Positions 42,697 through 51,782 of a DNA stretch of 64,000 bases are shown one piece after another (positions within the stretch are counted from its first letter, which is position 1; every line of letters begins with the position of its first letter). The notes beneath the pieces were generated by a model, which ran no database searches, was not told the DNA's origin, and saw only the letters and a program-made list of their open reading frames with translations. A program made the position numbers and the translations under genes. The stretch covers positions 124,001-188,000 of the forward strand of contig CAVTFQ010000002.1 in NCBI GenBank assembly GCA_963734055.1. The letters run 5' to 3'. The stretch comes from CAIWHR01 sp963734055. Its GTDB lineage: Bacteria; Pseudomonadota; Gammaproteobacteria; Burkholderiales; Casimicrobiaceae.

Positions 42697-44127
42697 ATGG
42701 GCCCCGCTATGATGTCCGCAACCGCGCTGCGTGCGCGGACCGCGGCCGAGCGGCTCGCATCCATTGCCGATGGCGGGAGCATCGCGCCGGTCAACGATCT
42801 CCTCGCCGCGCCCCGGCCGTCGCCCCATCTCGCCGCTTGGCGCATCCCCGCGCAGGCCGACGACGGTGTCGCGATCGCGCGGGCCACGATCGACGGCGCG
42901 TCGGTGCTCATGGCCGCGCAGGACGAGCGCTTCCTCGGCGGCAGCACCGGCGCGAACCATGCCGATGCCTTGCGCGCGCTCTTCTACGCGGCGCGCCGCG
43001 AGCGGCCGGCGGCCGTCGTCCTGCTCATGGCATCCGGCGGCGTGCGCCTGCACGAGGCCAACCCGGCGGAGCTCGCGCTCGCGCGCGCGCTTGCGGCGTT
43101 GCTCGACCTGCGGGCGGGAGGCGTGCCGGTGCTCGCGGTCGCCGTCGGGGACGTCTTCGGCGGCGCGTCCGTACTCGCCTGCGCGGCGGACGCCCTCGCC
43201 CTGCTGCCGGGGACCCGGTTGGGACTCTCCGGACCGAAGGTCATCGAGTCTACGCACGGGCGGGACGAGCTCGCCGCGGACGACGCGGGACGTGTGGCCG
43301 CGCTCTTCGGGGCCGAGGCGCGCGCGGCCGCCGGTGTGGCGGCACTCGTAGCCGATGACGCCGATGCCGTGCGTGCGTGGATCCACGCCGCGCGTGACGC
43401 CGCCGGGCCGCTTGACGAGCGCGTCCGCGTGACGCATACGAGGCTCGGCGAGCGCCTCGCGGCGGCGCCCGGGCCGCGGACGTGGAGCGACGACGCGGTG
43501 GCCAGTTCGCCGCTCGCGCCGCTGCCGAGGGCGGTCGCGAAGCTCTTCGCCGCCGCCGAGCCTGTCGACGCCGGCGGCTGGCTGTGGCGAATGCCTGCCC
43601 GGTCGCTATGGATCACGCGACCGGCGGGGCTCGGCGCCTTCGGGCCGCGGGTCTCGCACATGCTCGACGCGAGCCTTCTCGCCAACCTCGCGAGTTCCGC
43701 GGAGGGCGACCGGGCGACGGTCTTCGTCGTCAGCGACTCGCTCGGACACGAGACGACCGTCGTCGCCGAGTCGCTCTGCGTGTCGCAGTACCTCGCGCAG
43801 CACGCTGCGGTGCTGGCACTCCTCCGCGCGCGCGGCGTGCGTCTCGTCGGCATTCTGGCCGGCGCGGGGCACAGCGCGGCGTTCTTTGCGAATGGGCTGC
43901 AGGCGCCCCGCGTCTACGCGCTTCCGGACGCGCGCGTGGTGGCGATGGAGCCCGCGGCGATCGCCCGCGTCACCGGGCTCGACGCGCGGGCACTCGCGGC
44001 AAGGATCGAGGACGACCCGCTGGTCGGCCACCCCGTGCGCCACTTCGCATCGTGGGGCGGCATCGTGGAGATCCTGCCGGACGCGAGCCCCGAGCGGCTG
44101 CTCGCGCTGGGCGAGCGGGAGAGTTAG
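42697..44127 (+). CDS. Malonate decarboxylase beta-gamma fusion (MdcD-MdcE)
   Basis: A 476-residue protein joining two crotonase-fold subunits of biotin-independent malonate decarboxylase. Residues about 10-235 match MdcD (RTAAERLASIADGGSI, LLMASGGVRLHEANPAELAL, ACAADALALLPGTRLGLSGP), the decarboxylating beta subunit. Residues about 285-470 match MdcE (VVAESLCVSQYLAQHAAVLA, GILAGAGHSAAFFANGLQAP, VRHFASWGGIVEIL), the gamma subunit. ATG 42697 has AGGG eight bases upstream. The acyl-carrier (MdcC), transferase (MdcA) and prosthetic-group genes are absent here. It is divergent from tctC, 218 bases away. Confidence 0.75.
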   Translation: MGPAMMSATALRARTAAERLASIADGGSIAPVNDLLAAPRPSPHLAAWRIPAQADDGVAIARATIDGASVLMAAQDERFLGGSTGANHADALRALFYAARRERPAAVVLLMASGGVRLHEANPAELALARALAALLDLRAGGVPVLAVAVGDVFGGASVLACAADALALLPGTRLGLSGPKVIESTHGRDELAADDAGRVAALFGAEARAAAGVAALVADDADAVRAWIHAARDAAGPLDERVRVTHTRLGERLAAAPGPRTWSDDAVASSPLAPLPRAVAKLFAAAEPVDAGGWLWRMPARSLWITRPAGLGAFGPRVSHMLDASLLANLASSAEGDRATVFVVSDSLGHETTVVAESLCVSQYLAQHAAVLALLRARGVRLVGILAGAGHSAAFFANGLQAPRVYALPDARVVAMEPAAIARVTGLDARALAARIEDDPLVGHPVRHFASWGGIVEILPDASPERLLALGERES

Positions 44128-44173
44128 ACTGGAACGGCCGGTGCCGCCGCGGACAGTGCCACGGACTTCCACC

Positions 44174-45775
44174 GTGACGAACGTTTCGCCGAGCCTCAAA
44201 TGGCCCCTGCTGATCGGTGCGTACCTGATCGGTTACGTCGGGCTCGATTGGGTCAGCTACGTCTATCCGCTGGCGCCGCCGCTCGCGATCACGCCATGGA
44301 ATCCTCCGCCCGGTCTCAGCCTCGCCCTGCTCCTGCGCTGCGGATTGGGCGCCGCGCCATGGCTGTTCGTGGCCTCCCTGCTGGCCGAGGTACTCGTGCG
44401 CGGTGCTCACATCGAAGTGCCGGCACTACTCGCGGCGTCGATGATCCCTGCCGCCGCCTACACGGCGCTCGCGGCCGGATTGCGGGGTCCCCTGCGGCTC
44501 GACTCGGAATTCACGACGTTGCGGGACGGAACGATCTTTCTCGCGGCCGTGGTAGCAACGACGGGGCTTACAGCCGTCGCCGTGGTGACCTGGCTGCGGT
44601 GGACGGACTACCTGCCCGCCGCCTCGTACCTGCGGAGCGCTGCCCAGTTCTGGATCGGCGACCTCATCGGCATCATCGTCACCACGCCCTTGCTGCTCGT
44701 GCTTACGCGACGCGAAAAACATCGGACGGCGGCCAGCCCGATGGAGGTCACGATTCAGCTTGGGGCGCTGATCGGTGCGCTGTGGATCGTGTTCGGGTCC
44801 GGCTGGCTCGACGAACTGAAGCTGTTCTACGTGCTATTCCTTCCGCTTATCTGGATCGCCATGCGTTCGGGCATCGAGGGTACCGTTATCGTGGCGTTGA
44901 TCATTCAGGTGGGGCTCATCGGCGCACTGCACTTTGGCGGCCACAACGCGGGCACTGTGCTGCAGTTCCAGTACCTGCTGCTCACCCTGGCGGTCACCGG
45001 TCTGTTCCTCGGCTTGACGGTCACCGAGCATCGCGCCGTCGAGGGGCAGCTCCGCGACAAGCAGATCGAACTCGATCGGAGCCTCCGGCTTGCGGGAGCG
45101 AGCGAGATGGCGTCGGCCCTCGCCCACGAGCTCAACCAGCCGCTCACCGCGATCGGGACCTACGCGCGGGCGTGCCAAGTGCTGGCTCGTACGCCCTCTG
45201 GCTCGACCGAAGCGTTGCGCGGGACGCTGGACAAGGTCGTCTCCGAAGTGACGCGTGCCGGCGACGTGGTACGGCAGTTGCGCGACTTCTTCCGCACGGG
45301 CTCCGGCCATCTTGCCGCCGTGGCCGTGCCGCCGTTGCTGAATGCGGCCGTTGAGGCTGCCATGCAACGTGCGGAACGCCATCAGGTGCAGTGGCGCGTG
45401 CGATGCGACGCGTCGCTGCCGATGGTACTCGTCGATCGGATTCAGGTGGAAACGGTGCTGCACAACCTGCTGTCCAATGCCATCGACGCGCTCAAGGAGG
45501 TGCCCGCGGGCGAACGGCGGATCACGGTTTCGGCATCGGCCGACGGCCCGAAACTCGTCCGTATCGCAGTGAGCGATAACGGTCCCGGGCTGTCACCGGA
45601 TATGCCCACCCAGTTGTTCCAGCCGTTCGCAACCACCAAGCCGCAGGGGATGGGGCTGGGGCTCGCCATCAGTCGGTCGATCGTGGAGGCCCACGGCGGC
45701 CGGCTGTGGCTCGAATCCGCGACGGCGGGCTGCACGTTCGCGTTCACGCTGCCGACAGCGGCGGCCAGCGCATGA
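44174..45775 (+). CDS. MASE1-type membrane sensor histidine kinase
   Basis: A 533-residue sensor kinase. Residues 1-285 form a MASE1 sensor module with about eight helices (LIGYVGLDWVSYVYPLAPPL, the PGLSLALLLRCG segment and the SAAQFWIGDLIGIIVTTPLL motif). The dimerisation and phosphorylation box follows with His in SALAHELNQPLTAIGTYAR near residue 318. The ATPase domain has N-box NLLSNAIDAL, DNGPGL and GMGLGLAIS. GTG 44174 is the chosen start. The response regulator gene overlaps the stop (ATGA), so the pair is coupled. The signal is unknown. Confidence 0.88.
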   Translation: MTNVSPSLKWPLLIGAYLIGYVGLDWVSYVYPLAPPLAITPWNPPPGLSLALLLRCGLGAAPWLFVASLLAEVLVRGAHIEVPALLAASMIPAAAYTALAAGLRGPLRLDSEFTTLRDGTIFLAAVVATTGLTAVAVVTWLRWTDYLPAASYLRSAAQFWIGDLIGIIVTTPLLLVLTRREKHRTAASPMEVTIQLGALIGALWIVFGSGWLDELKLFYVLFLPLIWIAMRSGIEGTVIVALIIQVGLIGALHFGGHNAGTVLQFQYLLLTLAVTGLFLGLTVTEHRAVEGQLRDKQIELDRSLRLAGASEMASALAHELNQPLTAIGTYARACQVLARTPSGSTEALRGTLDKVVSEVTRAGDVVRQLRDFFRTGSGHLAAVAVPPLLNAAVEAAMQRAERHQVQWRVRCDASLPMVLVDRIQVETVLHNLLSNAIDALKEVPAGERRITVSASADGPKLVRIAVSDNGPGLSPDMPTQLFQPFATTKPQGMGLGLAISRSIVEAHGGRLWLESATAGCTFAFTLPTAAASA

Positions 45776-46416
45776 ATACGCCCACGCCTCGTCCGGCGGT
45801 CTTCATCGTCGATGACGACTATGCCGTCCGCGATTCGCTGGCGCTGCTCCTCGGTCTGCGGGGATACGCCACTCAAACCTACGCGGACGGCGACGAGTTT
45901 CTTGCCGCCGTCGATGCGAGCTCCCGGGGCTGCGTTCTGCTCGACTTCCGGATGCCAGGCAAGGACGGGCTTGCCGTTCAGGCAATGCTGGCTGCCCGCG
46001 GCATTACGCTGCAGATCATCGTGCTCACTGCGCACGGCGACGCGGCGACGGCCCGCGCGGCGCTCAAGGGCGGCGCTTTCGACTTCCTGGAAAAGCCGTT
46101 CGAGGAGGGCGCCTTGCTCGACACGATCCAAGCGGCGCTCGCGCGCGATGCCGAATCCCGTGTACGGCACGACGAGCAATCCGCGCTGCAACGGCGACTG
46201 GCCCGGCTCACCCCGCGCGAGCGGGAAGTGCTGGAGCGAGTCGTGCAGGGATTCCACAACCGCGAGATTGCACTCACGCTCGGCATCAGTCCGCGGACGG
46301 TCGAAGTCCACAAGGCCCGGATCATGGACAAGCTGCAGCTGAATCGGGTGCCCGAGCTGATACGCCTCGCGCTCGAGTTCGATCTGGTTGGCCAATCCCG
46401 GCGCCCACGCGGATGA
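45772..46416 (+). CDS. NarL/FixJ-type response regulator
   Basis: A 214-residue regulator with a receiver domain (residues 1-125) and a LuxR-type HTH output domain (about 148-205). The acidic pocket is VDDDY, the phospho-acceptor is Asp58 in VLLDFRMPG and the conserved Lys is in FLEKPFEEG. The output domain contains LTPREREVLERVVQGFHNRE and ISPRTVEVHKARIMDKLQ. It partners the overlapping MASE1 kinase. Targets are not visible; the downstream USP and antiporter genes are candidates by position. Confidence 0.93.
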   Translation: MNTPTPRPAVFIVDDDYAVRDSLALLLGLRGYATQTYADGDEFLAAVDASSRGCVLLDFRMPGKDGLAVQAMLAARGITLQIIVLTAHGDAATARAALKGGAFDFLEKPFEEGALLDTIQAALARDAESRVRHDEQSALQRRLARLTPREREVLERVVQGFHNREIALTLGISPRTVEVHKARIMDKLQLNRVPELIRLALEFDLVGQSRRPRG

Positions 46417-46548
46417 GGGGATCCCGTACGGGCGTCGCGTGCGGGGAATTCCGGATTTTCGACGGCAGTTCCCGCCCGTATCGTGAGGTCACGGGATGGT
46501 CGGGCGGCGGAATCGGCCGCGTGCGCCGGCTCATCCGGGACTTGCTCG

Positions 46549-46926
46549 ATGAAGACACTGCTGATTCCTATTACCGATGCAGAAAGCGGCGAAAGGGTCG
46601 TGCGCGAGGTGGTCGAGCGGAAGGGAACCGAAGCGATCCAGATCGAGCTGTTGGCGGTTGTACGTCCGCAGCCGCCGATCGCCGGCCGCGCCTACCTGAC
46701 ACCTCAGCGCGCCGACGATGTTGCGCGGACGATCGGGAGCACGTGGCTCATGCGTGTCACCCCGATCCTTCGCGCCGCGGGAATCCCTTTTCATACCCGA
46801 GTCGTGGTCGGGTACCCCGATGCCGAGATCGAACTCGCGATGCACCGCAAGGACATCGACTCGGTGGTATTGGCGGCCACGGCCCCGCGCCTTCCGACGG
46901 CACAACGCGTGACCGTAGTCGCCTGA
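46549..46926 (+). CDS. Universal stress protein-like protein
   Basis: A 125-residue protein with a USP-like alpha/beta fold: start MKTLLIPITDAESGERVVRE, a central AAGIPFHTRVVVGYPDAEIE and the strand IDSVVLAATAPR. It is shorter than usual USPs (about 140-160) and lacks the clear GxxG-x9-GS/T nucleotide loop, so it may not bind ATP. It is 18 bases before the antiporter start, so the two are likely cotranscribed, and a regulatory subunit role for the antiporter is possible but unproven. Confidence 0.7.
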   Translation: MKTLLIPITDAESGERVVREVVERKGTEAIQIELLAVVRPQPPIAGRAYLTPQRADDVARTIGSTWLMRVTPILRAAGIPFHTRVVVGYPDAEIELAMHRKDIDSVVLAATAPRLPTAQRVTVVA

Positions 46927-46944
46927 TTCCCGGGGGCACGACGC

Positions 46945-48378
46945 ATGGGGTCACGCGCCGCGGCGGCGTTGTGGTTGCTTCTCGCGCCGGCGGCCGCGGC
47001 GGCCGTGACGCCGGCCGCCGATGCCCTGGCGCCGCCGACGGGAGCGTCGCTCTCCCTCGTCTGGCTCGTTCCCTTCGCCGGAATCCTGCTGTCCATTGCC
47101 TTGGCGCCGGTCACGGCACCCGTGTTCTGGCATCACCATTTCGGCAAGACCGCCGCGTTCTGGGCGCTCGCATTTCTCGTGCCCTTCGCCGCGCAATTCG
47201 GCCTCGGGCCGGCGCTGCACGAGGTCGTCCACACTCTGCTGCTCGAATATCTGCCATTCATCATCCTGCTCCTGTCGCTGTTCGTCGTGGCGGGTGGCAT
47301 CAACATCCGGGGCAATCTGCACGGCACGCCCGCGCTCAACACATCGCTGCTGGCGATCGGCGCCGGCTTGGCCAGCATCATGGGAACGACCGGCGCAGCG
47401 ATGCTGTTGATCCGTCCACTGCTGCGCGCGAACGACAACCGGCGGCACCGGGCGCATGTCGTGGTGTTCTTCATCTTTCTGGTCGCGAACATCGGGGGCG
47501 CGCTGACGCCGCTCGGCGATCCGCCGCTGTTCCTGGGTTTTCTCAAGGGTGTCGACTTCTTCTGGGTCACACGCGCCATGTTCTGGCCGACGCTCATCAC
47601 CGCCGCTGTCCTGCTCGTGCTGTTCTATGCGATCGACCGCTGGCTCTATTCCCAGGAGGACGAAGAGCGCCCGACGTACCTCGATCCGACGCCCGATTCG
47701 CCGATCCGGATCGACGGGACCGTCAATTTCGTGCTGCTCGCCGCGATCGTCGGGGCCGTGCTCGGGTCGGGGGTGTGGCGTCCGGACCTCGAGATCGTGG
47801 TCTACGGTACTGCAGTCGAGCTGCAGAACGTCGCGCGCGACCTCGTGCTGCTGGCGGTCGCGTGGGCGTCGTGGCGATGGACTCCGCCGGAGGTTCGCCG
47901 AGCGCATCACTTCGGATGGGGTCCGATTATCGAGGTCGCCAAGTTGTTTGCCGCCATCTTCCTGACGATCATTCCGGCGATCGCGATCCTGCGCGCCGGC
48001 GATTCCGGCATCATGGCGCCGCTGATCGCACTCGTCACGGGCCCCCACGGCGAACCGAACGAAGCGCGCTACTTCTGGCTGACCGGAACCCTGTCGAGCT
48101 TGCTCGACAACGCCCCCACCTACCTCGTGTTCTTCAATCTCGCCGGGGGCGACCCCGAGGTCCTCATGGGCCCGCTCGCAACGACGCTCGCCGCGATCTC
48201 CGCCGGCGCCGTATACATGGGGGCCATGACCTACCTTGGGAATGCGCCCAACTTCATGGTGCGCGCGATCGCCGAATCGCGCGGCGTGCGGATGCCGTCG
48301 TTCTTCGGCTATCTCGGATGGTCGGCAGCGATCTTGCTGCCGGTCTTCGCGCTCGTGTCCTTCGTCTTCTTCTCCTGA
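46945..48378 (+). CDS. Na+/H+ antiporter, NhaD-like (ion transporter superfamily)
   Basis: A 477-residue inner-membrane protein with about twelve helices and an N-terminal signal-like segment. Characteristic pieces are FVVAGGINIRGNLHGTPALN, SIMGTTGAAMLLIRPLLRAN and LVANIGGALTPLGDPPLFLG, followed by SLLDNAPTYLVFFNLAGGDP and MGAMTYLGNAPNFMVRAIA. These repeated N-A-P and G-D-P signatures are typical of NhaD/ArsB-type antiporters that exchange Na+ for H+. The genes for the USP protein and the two-component system stand upstream. Confidence 0.88.
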   Translation: MGSRAAAALWLLLAPAAAAAVTPAADALAPPTGASLSLVWLVPFAGILLSIALAPVTAPVFWHHHFGKTAAFWALAFLVPFAAQFGLGPALHEVVHTLLLEYLPFIILLLSLFVVAGGINIRGNLHGTPALNTSLLAIGAGLASIMGTTGAAMLLIRPLLRANDNRRHRAHVVVFFIFLVANIGGALTPLGDPPLFLGFLKGVDFFWVTRAMFWPTLITAAVLLVLFYAIDRWLYSQEDEERPTYLDPTPDSPIRIDGTVNFVLLAAIVGAVLGSGVWRPDLEIVVYGTAVELQNVARDLVLLAVAWASWRWTPPEVRRAHHFGWGPIIEVAKLFAAIFLTIIPAIAILRAGDSGIMAPLIALVTGPHGEPNEARYFWLTGTLSSLLDNAPTYLVFFNLAGGDPEVLMGPLATTLAAISAGAVYMGAMTYLGNAPNFMVRAIAESRGVRMPSFFGYLGWSAAILLPVFALVSFVFFS

Positions 48379-48509
48379 GGGGGGGCGGGCGCCCCGATCA
48401 CCCAGTTCGGAAAGGCAGTCGAGATCCTCGGGAAGACGCAGTTCAGGACGATCGCGACGAACATCAGCACGCCAAACCAGATCAGGCCGAAGCCCGGCAC
48501 GCGCTGCAT
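48309..48509 (-). CDS. Small predicted membrane protein
   Basis: A 66-residue frame beginning MQRVPGFGLIWFGVLMFVAI, with one predicted helix (about residues 7-24), then a charged tail containing KKTKDTSAKTGSK. Its last 70 bases lie antisense to the end of the antiporter gene. Longer starts at 48521 and 48542 exist. No ribosome-binding site stands out, so translation is uncertain. I list it because the hydrophobic segment is not an obvious shadow of a gene on the other strand. Confidence 0.4.
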   Translation of the reverse strand: MQRVPGFGLIWFGVLMFVAIVLNCVFPRISTAFPNWVIGAPAPPQEKKTKDTSAKTGSKIAADHPR

Positions 48510-48583
48510 CCACGCGCGCATCGTGCGCGACCGTCTTCGCAATGGCGGCGTAAGATCGATCCGGCCATCCCCTCGAAGCCTCG

Positions 48584-49357
48584 ATGCCCGGCCGAACGAT
48601 CGCCCTGCTGACGCTGGCGTACGCGCTGCACGCCGCGGCCGCGCCCGCGATCGACGACGCGCGCGAGGATCGCTGGGCGAGCGAGGTCGTGCCCGGGATC
48701 GTTGTCGGCGATGCGATCTGGCTCGCGACGCCGTCGCGGGCGAAGGTCCTCGCGATCCTGACCCTGCCGACCGGGGCTCCGAGGGCGGGGGTTGTGATCG
48801 TCCACGGCCTCGGCGTCCATCCCGATTTCGGGATGATCGGAGGGCTCCGCACGCTCCTCGCCGACGCCGGGTACGCGACGCTCGCGGTGCAGATGCCCGT
48901 GCTCGCGGCCGAGGCGTCGCGCGAGGATTACGCCGTCACGCTTCCGGCGGCGGTCGAGCGGCTTGGCGCCGCGATCGCGCTGCTCCGTGCGCGGGGGATC
49001 GCGCGGATCGCGATCGTTTCGCACAGCCTTGGCGCAACGATGACGGATGCGTTCCTCGCGCGTCCCAGTGCGCCCCGCATCGGCGCGTGGGTTCCGGTCG
49101 GCATGCCCGTCGATTTCGCGGCGGATCCGCGGGAGCCCGTGCTCGACGTCGCGGCGGAGCACGAACTTCCGGAGGTGGTCGAAGCTGCGCCGCTGCGATC
49201 GAAGCGCTTGCCGCGCGACGGGTGCTCTCGCGCACTGACGATCGCCGACGCGGACCACTACTTCGACCATCGGCAGAAGGAACTGGCGGCGGCGATCGCT
49301 GCGTTCCTCGATCAGGTCTTCGGCGGCGGCTGCGCGGGCTCCGCGCCCCCGCGCTGA
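48584..49357 (+). CDS. DUF3530-like alpha/beta hydrolase, exported
   Basis: A 257-residue protein with a short hydrophobic start (LLTLAYALHAAAAPA) that may be a signal peptide. The alpha/beta hydrolase fold is seen in GVVIVHGLGVHPD (oxyanion-hole strand) and the nucleophile elbow IVSHSLGATM, with Ser followed by Leu-Gly-Ala. The likely catalytic His is in DADHYFDH near residue 230. The layout fits DUF3530 proteins of Gammaproteobacteria and Betaproteobacteria, whose substrates are unknown. It stands alone, with a REP-like element just after its stop. Confidence 0.75.
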   Translation: MPGRTIALLTLAYALHAAAAPAIDDAREDRWASEVVPGIVVGDAIWLATPSRAKVLAILTLPTGAPRAGVVIVHGLGVHPDFGMIGGLRTLLADAGYATLAVQMPVLAAEASREDYAVTLPAAVERLGAAIALLRARGIARIAIVSHSLGATMTDAFLARPSAPRIGAWVPVGMPVDFAADPREPVLDVAAEHELPEVVEAAPLRSKRLPRDGCSRALTIADADHYFDHRQKELAAAIAAFLDQVFGGGCAGSAPPR

Positions 49358-49373
49358 TCGCGAGCCCGAAAAT

Positions 49374-49444
49374 GTAGGGTCAGACCCGACTTCTTCTCTC
49401 TCGGGCGGATCCGAGCGCGCAGGATAAGTCGGGTCTGACCCTAC
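49374..49444. repeat. REP-like palindromic element, copy 3
   Basis: Arms of 19 bases at 49374-49392 and 49426-49444, 33 bases apart, with the GGGTC-A-GACCC core in each arm. It sits between the 3' ends of the convergent DUF3530-like and Sua5 genes, ending four bases before the Sua5 stop. Confidence 0.8.
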
Positions 49445-49447
49445 TTT

Positions 49448-50443
49448 TCAATCGCGGTCGTCGTCCTCGCCGCGCGTCGCGCGCGCGAGGCGGTCGCGGA
49501 TCGCGAGCCACGCGTCGTCGCCGGGAACGTCCTCGATCAGGATGACGTCTGCGTTCGCGGCGTCGAGCGCGCGCAGGTTGGCGTACAGGTCGTGCGCGTA
49601 GGCGTCCACCGCCGACGGCGCGGCGATCCACGCGTCCTCGAAGTCCGCGGGCCGCGCCACCGTGCGCGCGAGGACCGCGACGTCCTCGTCGCGCCCGTAG
49701 CGTTGCGCGAGCTCGGCACGCAGGGCGTCGGCGAGGACGAGCACGGCGGGGGTCCGTGGCGCGTAGTGCGCGGGAAGCGTGCCGGAGGCGCGCGGGGCGC
49801 CCGCGTCACGTGCCGCGAGAGGGCGGCCGAGGACGCGGACGAGATCGGCGGCAGCGATGGCGCCGGGTCGCAGCAGCACCGGCGCCGCGCCGACGAATGC
49901 GACGATCGTCGACTCGATGCCGACCTCGCAGCGGCCGCCATCGAGGATCATCGACACGGCGTCGCCGAGGTCGTCGGCCACGTGCTGCGCGGTGGTGGGC
50001 GAGATACGGCCGAAGCGGTTGGCCGACGGCGCGGCAATGCCGTCGCCGAACGAGGCGAGGAGCGCCCGCGCGACCGGATGCGACGGCACGCGCAACCCGA
50101 CGCTGTCCTGGCCGCCGGTCACAAAATCCGCGGCGAGCGCGGCGCGCGGGAGGATCATCGTGAGCGGCCCGGGCCAGAACGCCGCGGCGAGCGCGCGTGC
50201 GCCGTCGGGCCACTCGCGGGCCCAGCCCGGGACGTGCGAGGCGTCGGGCAGATGCACGATCAGCGGATGATCGGCGGGCCTGCCCTTCGCGGCGAAGATG
50301 CGCGCGACCGCCTGATCCTGCGCGGCCGCCGCACCGAGGCCGTAGACCGTCTCGGTGGGAAAGGCGACAAGGTCGCCGGCGCGCAAGCGCTCGGCGGCGC
50401 GCGCGATCGCGGCCGGCGATGCGGGCACGATGTTCGCGCTCAC
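49448..50443 (-). CDS. L-threonylcarbamoyladenylate synthase (Sua5/YwlC family)
   Basis: A 331-residue Sua5-type enzyme making threonylcarbamoyl-AMP from threonine, bicarbonate and ATP for t6A37 tRNA modification. The YrdC domain shows LVAFPTETVYGLGAAA, then KGRPADHPLIVHL and PSANRFGRISPTTAQHV. A C-terminal Sua5 domain spans about residues 215-325, so it is the long form. The start is uncertain: GTG 50443 gives a family-like N-terminus (VSANIVPASPAAIARA), while an ATG at 50515 would add 24 charged residues. Confidence 0.88.
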   Translation of the reverse strand: MSANIVPASPAAIARAAERLRAGDLVAFPTETVYGLGAAAAQDQAVARIFAAKGRPADHPLIVHLPDASHVPGWAREWPDGARALAAAFWPGPLTMILPRAALAADFVTGGQDSVGLRVPSHPVARALLASFGDGIAAPSANRFGRISPTTAQHVADDLGDAVSMILDGGRCEVGIESTIVAFVGAAPVLLRPGAIAAADLVRVLGRPLAARDAGAPRASGTLPAHYAPRTPAVLVLADALRAELAQRYGRDEDVAVLARTVARPADFEDAWIAAPSAVDAYAHDLYANLRALDAANADVILIEDVPGDDAWLAIRDRLARATRGEDDDRD

Positions 50444-50528
50444 GCGGGAGGTGCGGCCGGGTGCGCGCGCGCGCTGTCCCCCTGCGGGAGAGGGTCGGCC
50501 GAGCCGCGGATCCACGAGCGAAACATGC

Positions 50529-50581
50529 TAGAATTCAAGCTTTTGCACGGCGACGTTCTGGCCCGCGCCACAAGGGCGGGC
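50529..50581 (+). promoter_or_regulatory. metK leader: -10-like box and GC hairpin
   Basis: TAGAAT (50529-50534) is a -10 candidate without a convincing -35. Downstream, GCCCGC (50561-50566) pairs with GCGGGC (50576-50581), 19 bases before the metK ATG. I could not match this to any known SAM riboswitch. Confidence 0.4.
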
Positions 50582-50600
50582 GCGCGCGATGGGAGCGGCA

Positions 50601-51782
50601 ATGAGCGATTTCCTGTTCACGTCGGAATCGGTGTCGGAGGGGCATCCGGACAAGGTCGCGGACCAGATTTCCGATGCGGTGCTCGATGCGATTCTAGAGC
50701 AAGACCCGCGGGGGCGCGTCGCCGCCGAGACGCTCGTGTCGACGGGTCTCGTCGTGATGAGCGGCGAGATCACGACGGAGCACAAGCACGACTACGCGCG
50801 CATCGCCCGCGACACGATCCGCCGGATCGGCTACAACGACCCGGCGCTGTGCTTCGATGCCGACGGCTGCGCCGTGATGGTGTGCTACGGCCGGCAGTCG
50901 CCCGACATCGCGCGCGGCGTCGACCATGCCTCCGACGAGTACCTGAACCAGGGGGCGGGCGACCAGGGCCTGATGTTCGGCTACGCGTGCGACGAGACGC
51001 CGGCGCTGATGCCGTTTCCGATCTACTACGCCCACCGCCTCGTGCAGCGGCAGAGCGAAGTGCGCAAGGACGGCCGGCTGCCGTGGCTGCGCCCCGACGC
51101 GAAGTCGCAGGTCACGGTCCGCTACGCCAACGGCCGGCCCTTCGCGATCGACACCGTCGTGCTCTCGACGCAGCACGACCCCAGCATGAACGAGCGGCAG
51201 CCTGCGCTCGCCGAAGCGGTGATCGACGAGATCATCAAGCCGGTATTGCCGCCGGAAATGCTCAAGGGCACCAAGTACCTCGTGAATCCGACCGGCCGCT
51301 TCGAGATCGGCGGACCGCACGGCGACGCCGGTCTCACCGGGCGCAAGATCATCGTCGACACGTACGGCGGCGCCGCGCCGCACGGGGGCGGCGCGTTCTC
51401 GGGCAAGGATCCCTCGAAGGTCGACCGCTCGGCCGCGTACGCCGCGCGCTACGTGGCGAAGAACATCGTCGCAGCGGGCATCGCCCGCCAGTGCCAGGTC
51501 CAGCTTTCCTATGCCATCGGCGTGGCGCACCCGATCAATGTGACGGTCTACACCGAAGGCACGGGCCGCATCTCCGACGAGAAGATCGCCGAGCTCGTCA
51601 AGGCGAACTTCGACCTGCGCCCGAAGGGCATCATCCAGATGCTCGACCTGCTTCGGCCGATCTATCTCAAGACGGCGGCCTACGGCCATTTCGGCCGCGA
51701 CGAGCCCGAGTTCACGTGGGAAGCGACCGACAAGGTCGAGGCGCTCAAGGACGCGGCGGGACTCCTCGCAGTCCCGGCCTGA
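50601..51782 (+). CDS. metK: S-adenosylmethionine synthetase
   Basis: A 393-residue methionine adenosyltransferase that makes SAM from methionine and ATP. Signatures are FTSESVSEGHPDKVADQISD, QGAGDQGLMFGYACDETPAL and GGGAFSGKDPSKVDRSAAYA. The length is close to E. coli MetK (384). GGGAG lies just ahead of ATG 50601; an in-frame ATG at 50589 would add four residues. The stop overlaps the next start by one base (TGATG). It supplies SAM to methyltransferases such as the CFA-type enzyme and to the radical SAM maturase. Confidence 0.97.
   Translation: MSDFLFTSESVSEGHPDKVADQISDAVLDAILEQDPRGRVAAETLVSTGLVVMSGEITTEHKHDYARIARDTIRRIGYNDPALCFDADGCAVMVCYGRQSPDIARGVDHASDEYLNQGAGDQGLMFGYACDETPALMPFPIYYAHRLVQRQSEVRKDGRLPWLRPDAKSQVTVRYANGRPFAIDTVVLSTQHDPSMNERQPALAEAVIDEIIKPVLPPEMLKGTKYLVNPTGRFEIGGPHGDAGLTGRKIIVDTYGGAAPHGGGAFSGKDPSKVDRSAAYAARYVAKNIVAAGIARQCQVQLSYAIGVAHPINVTVYTEGTGRISDEKIAELVKANFDLRPKGIIQMLDLLRPIYLKTAAYGHFGRDEPEFTWEATDKVEALKDAAGLLAVPA

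Noticed and set aside
50521..50600. SAM riboswitch ahead of metK
   Set aside because: Only a simple GC hairpin is seen; none of the known SAM-I, SAM-II or SAM/SAH consensus cores can be recognised.
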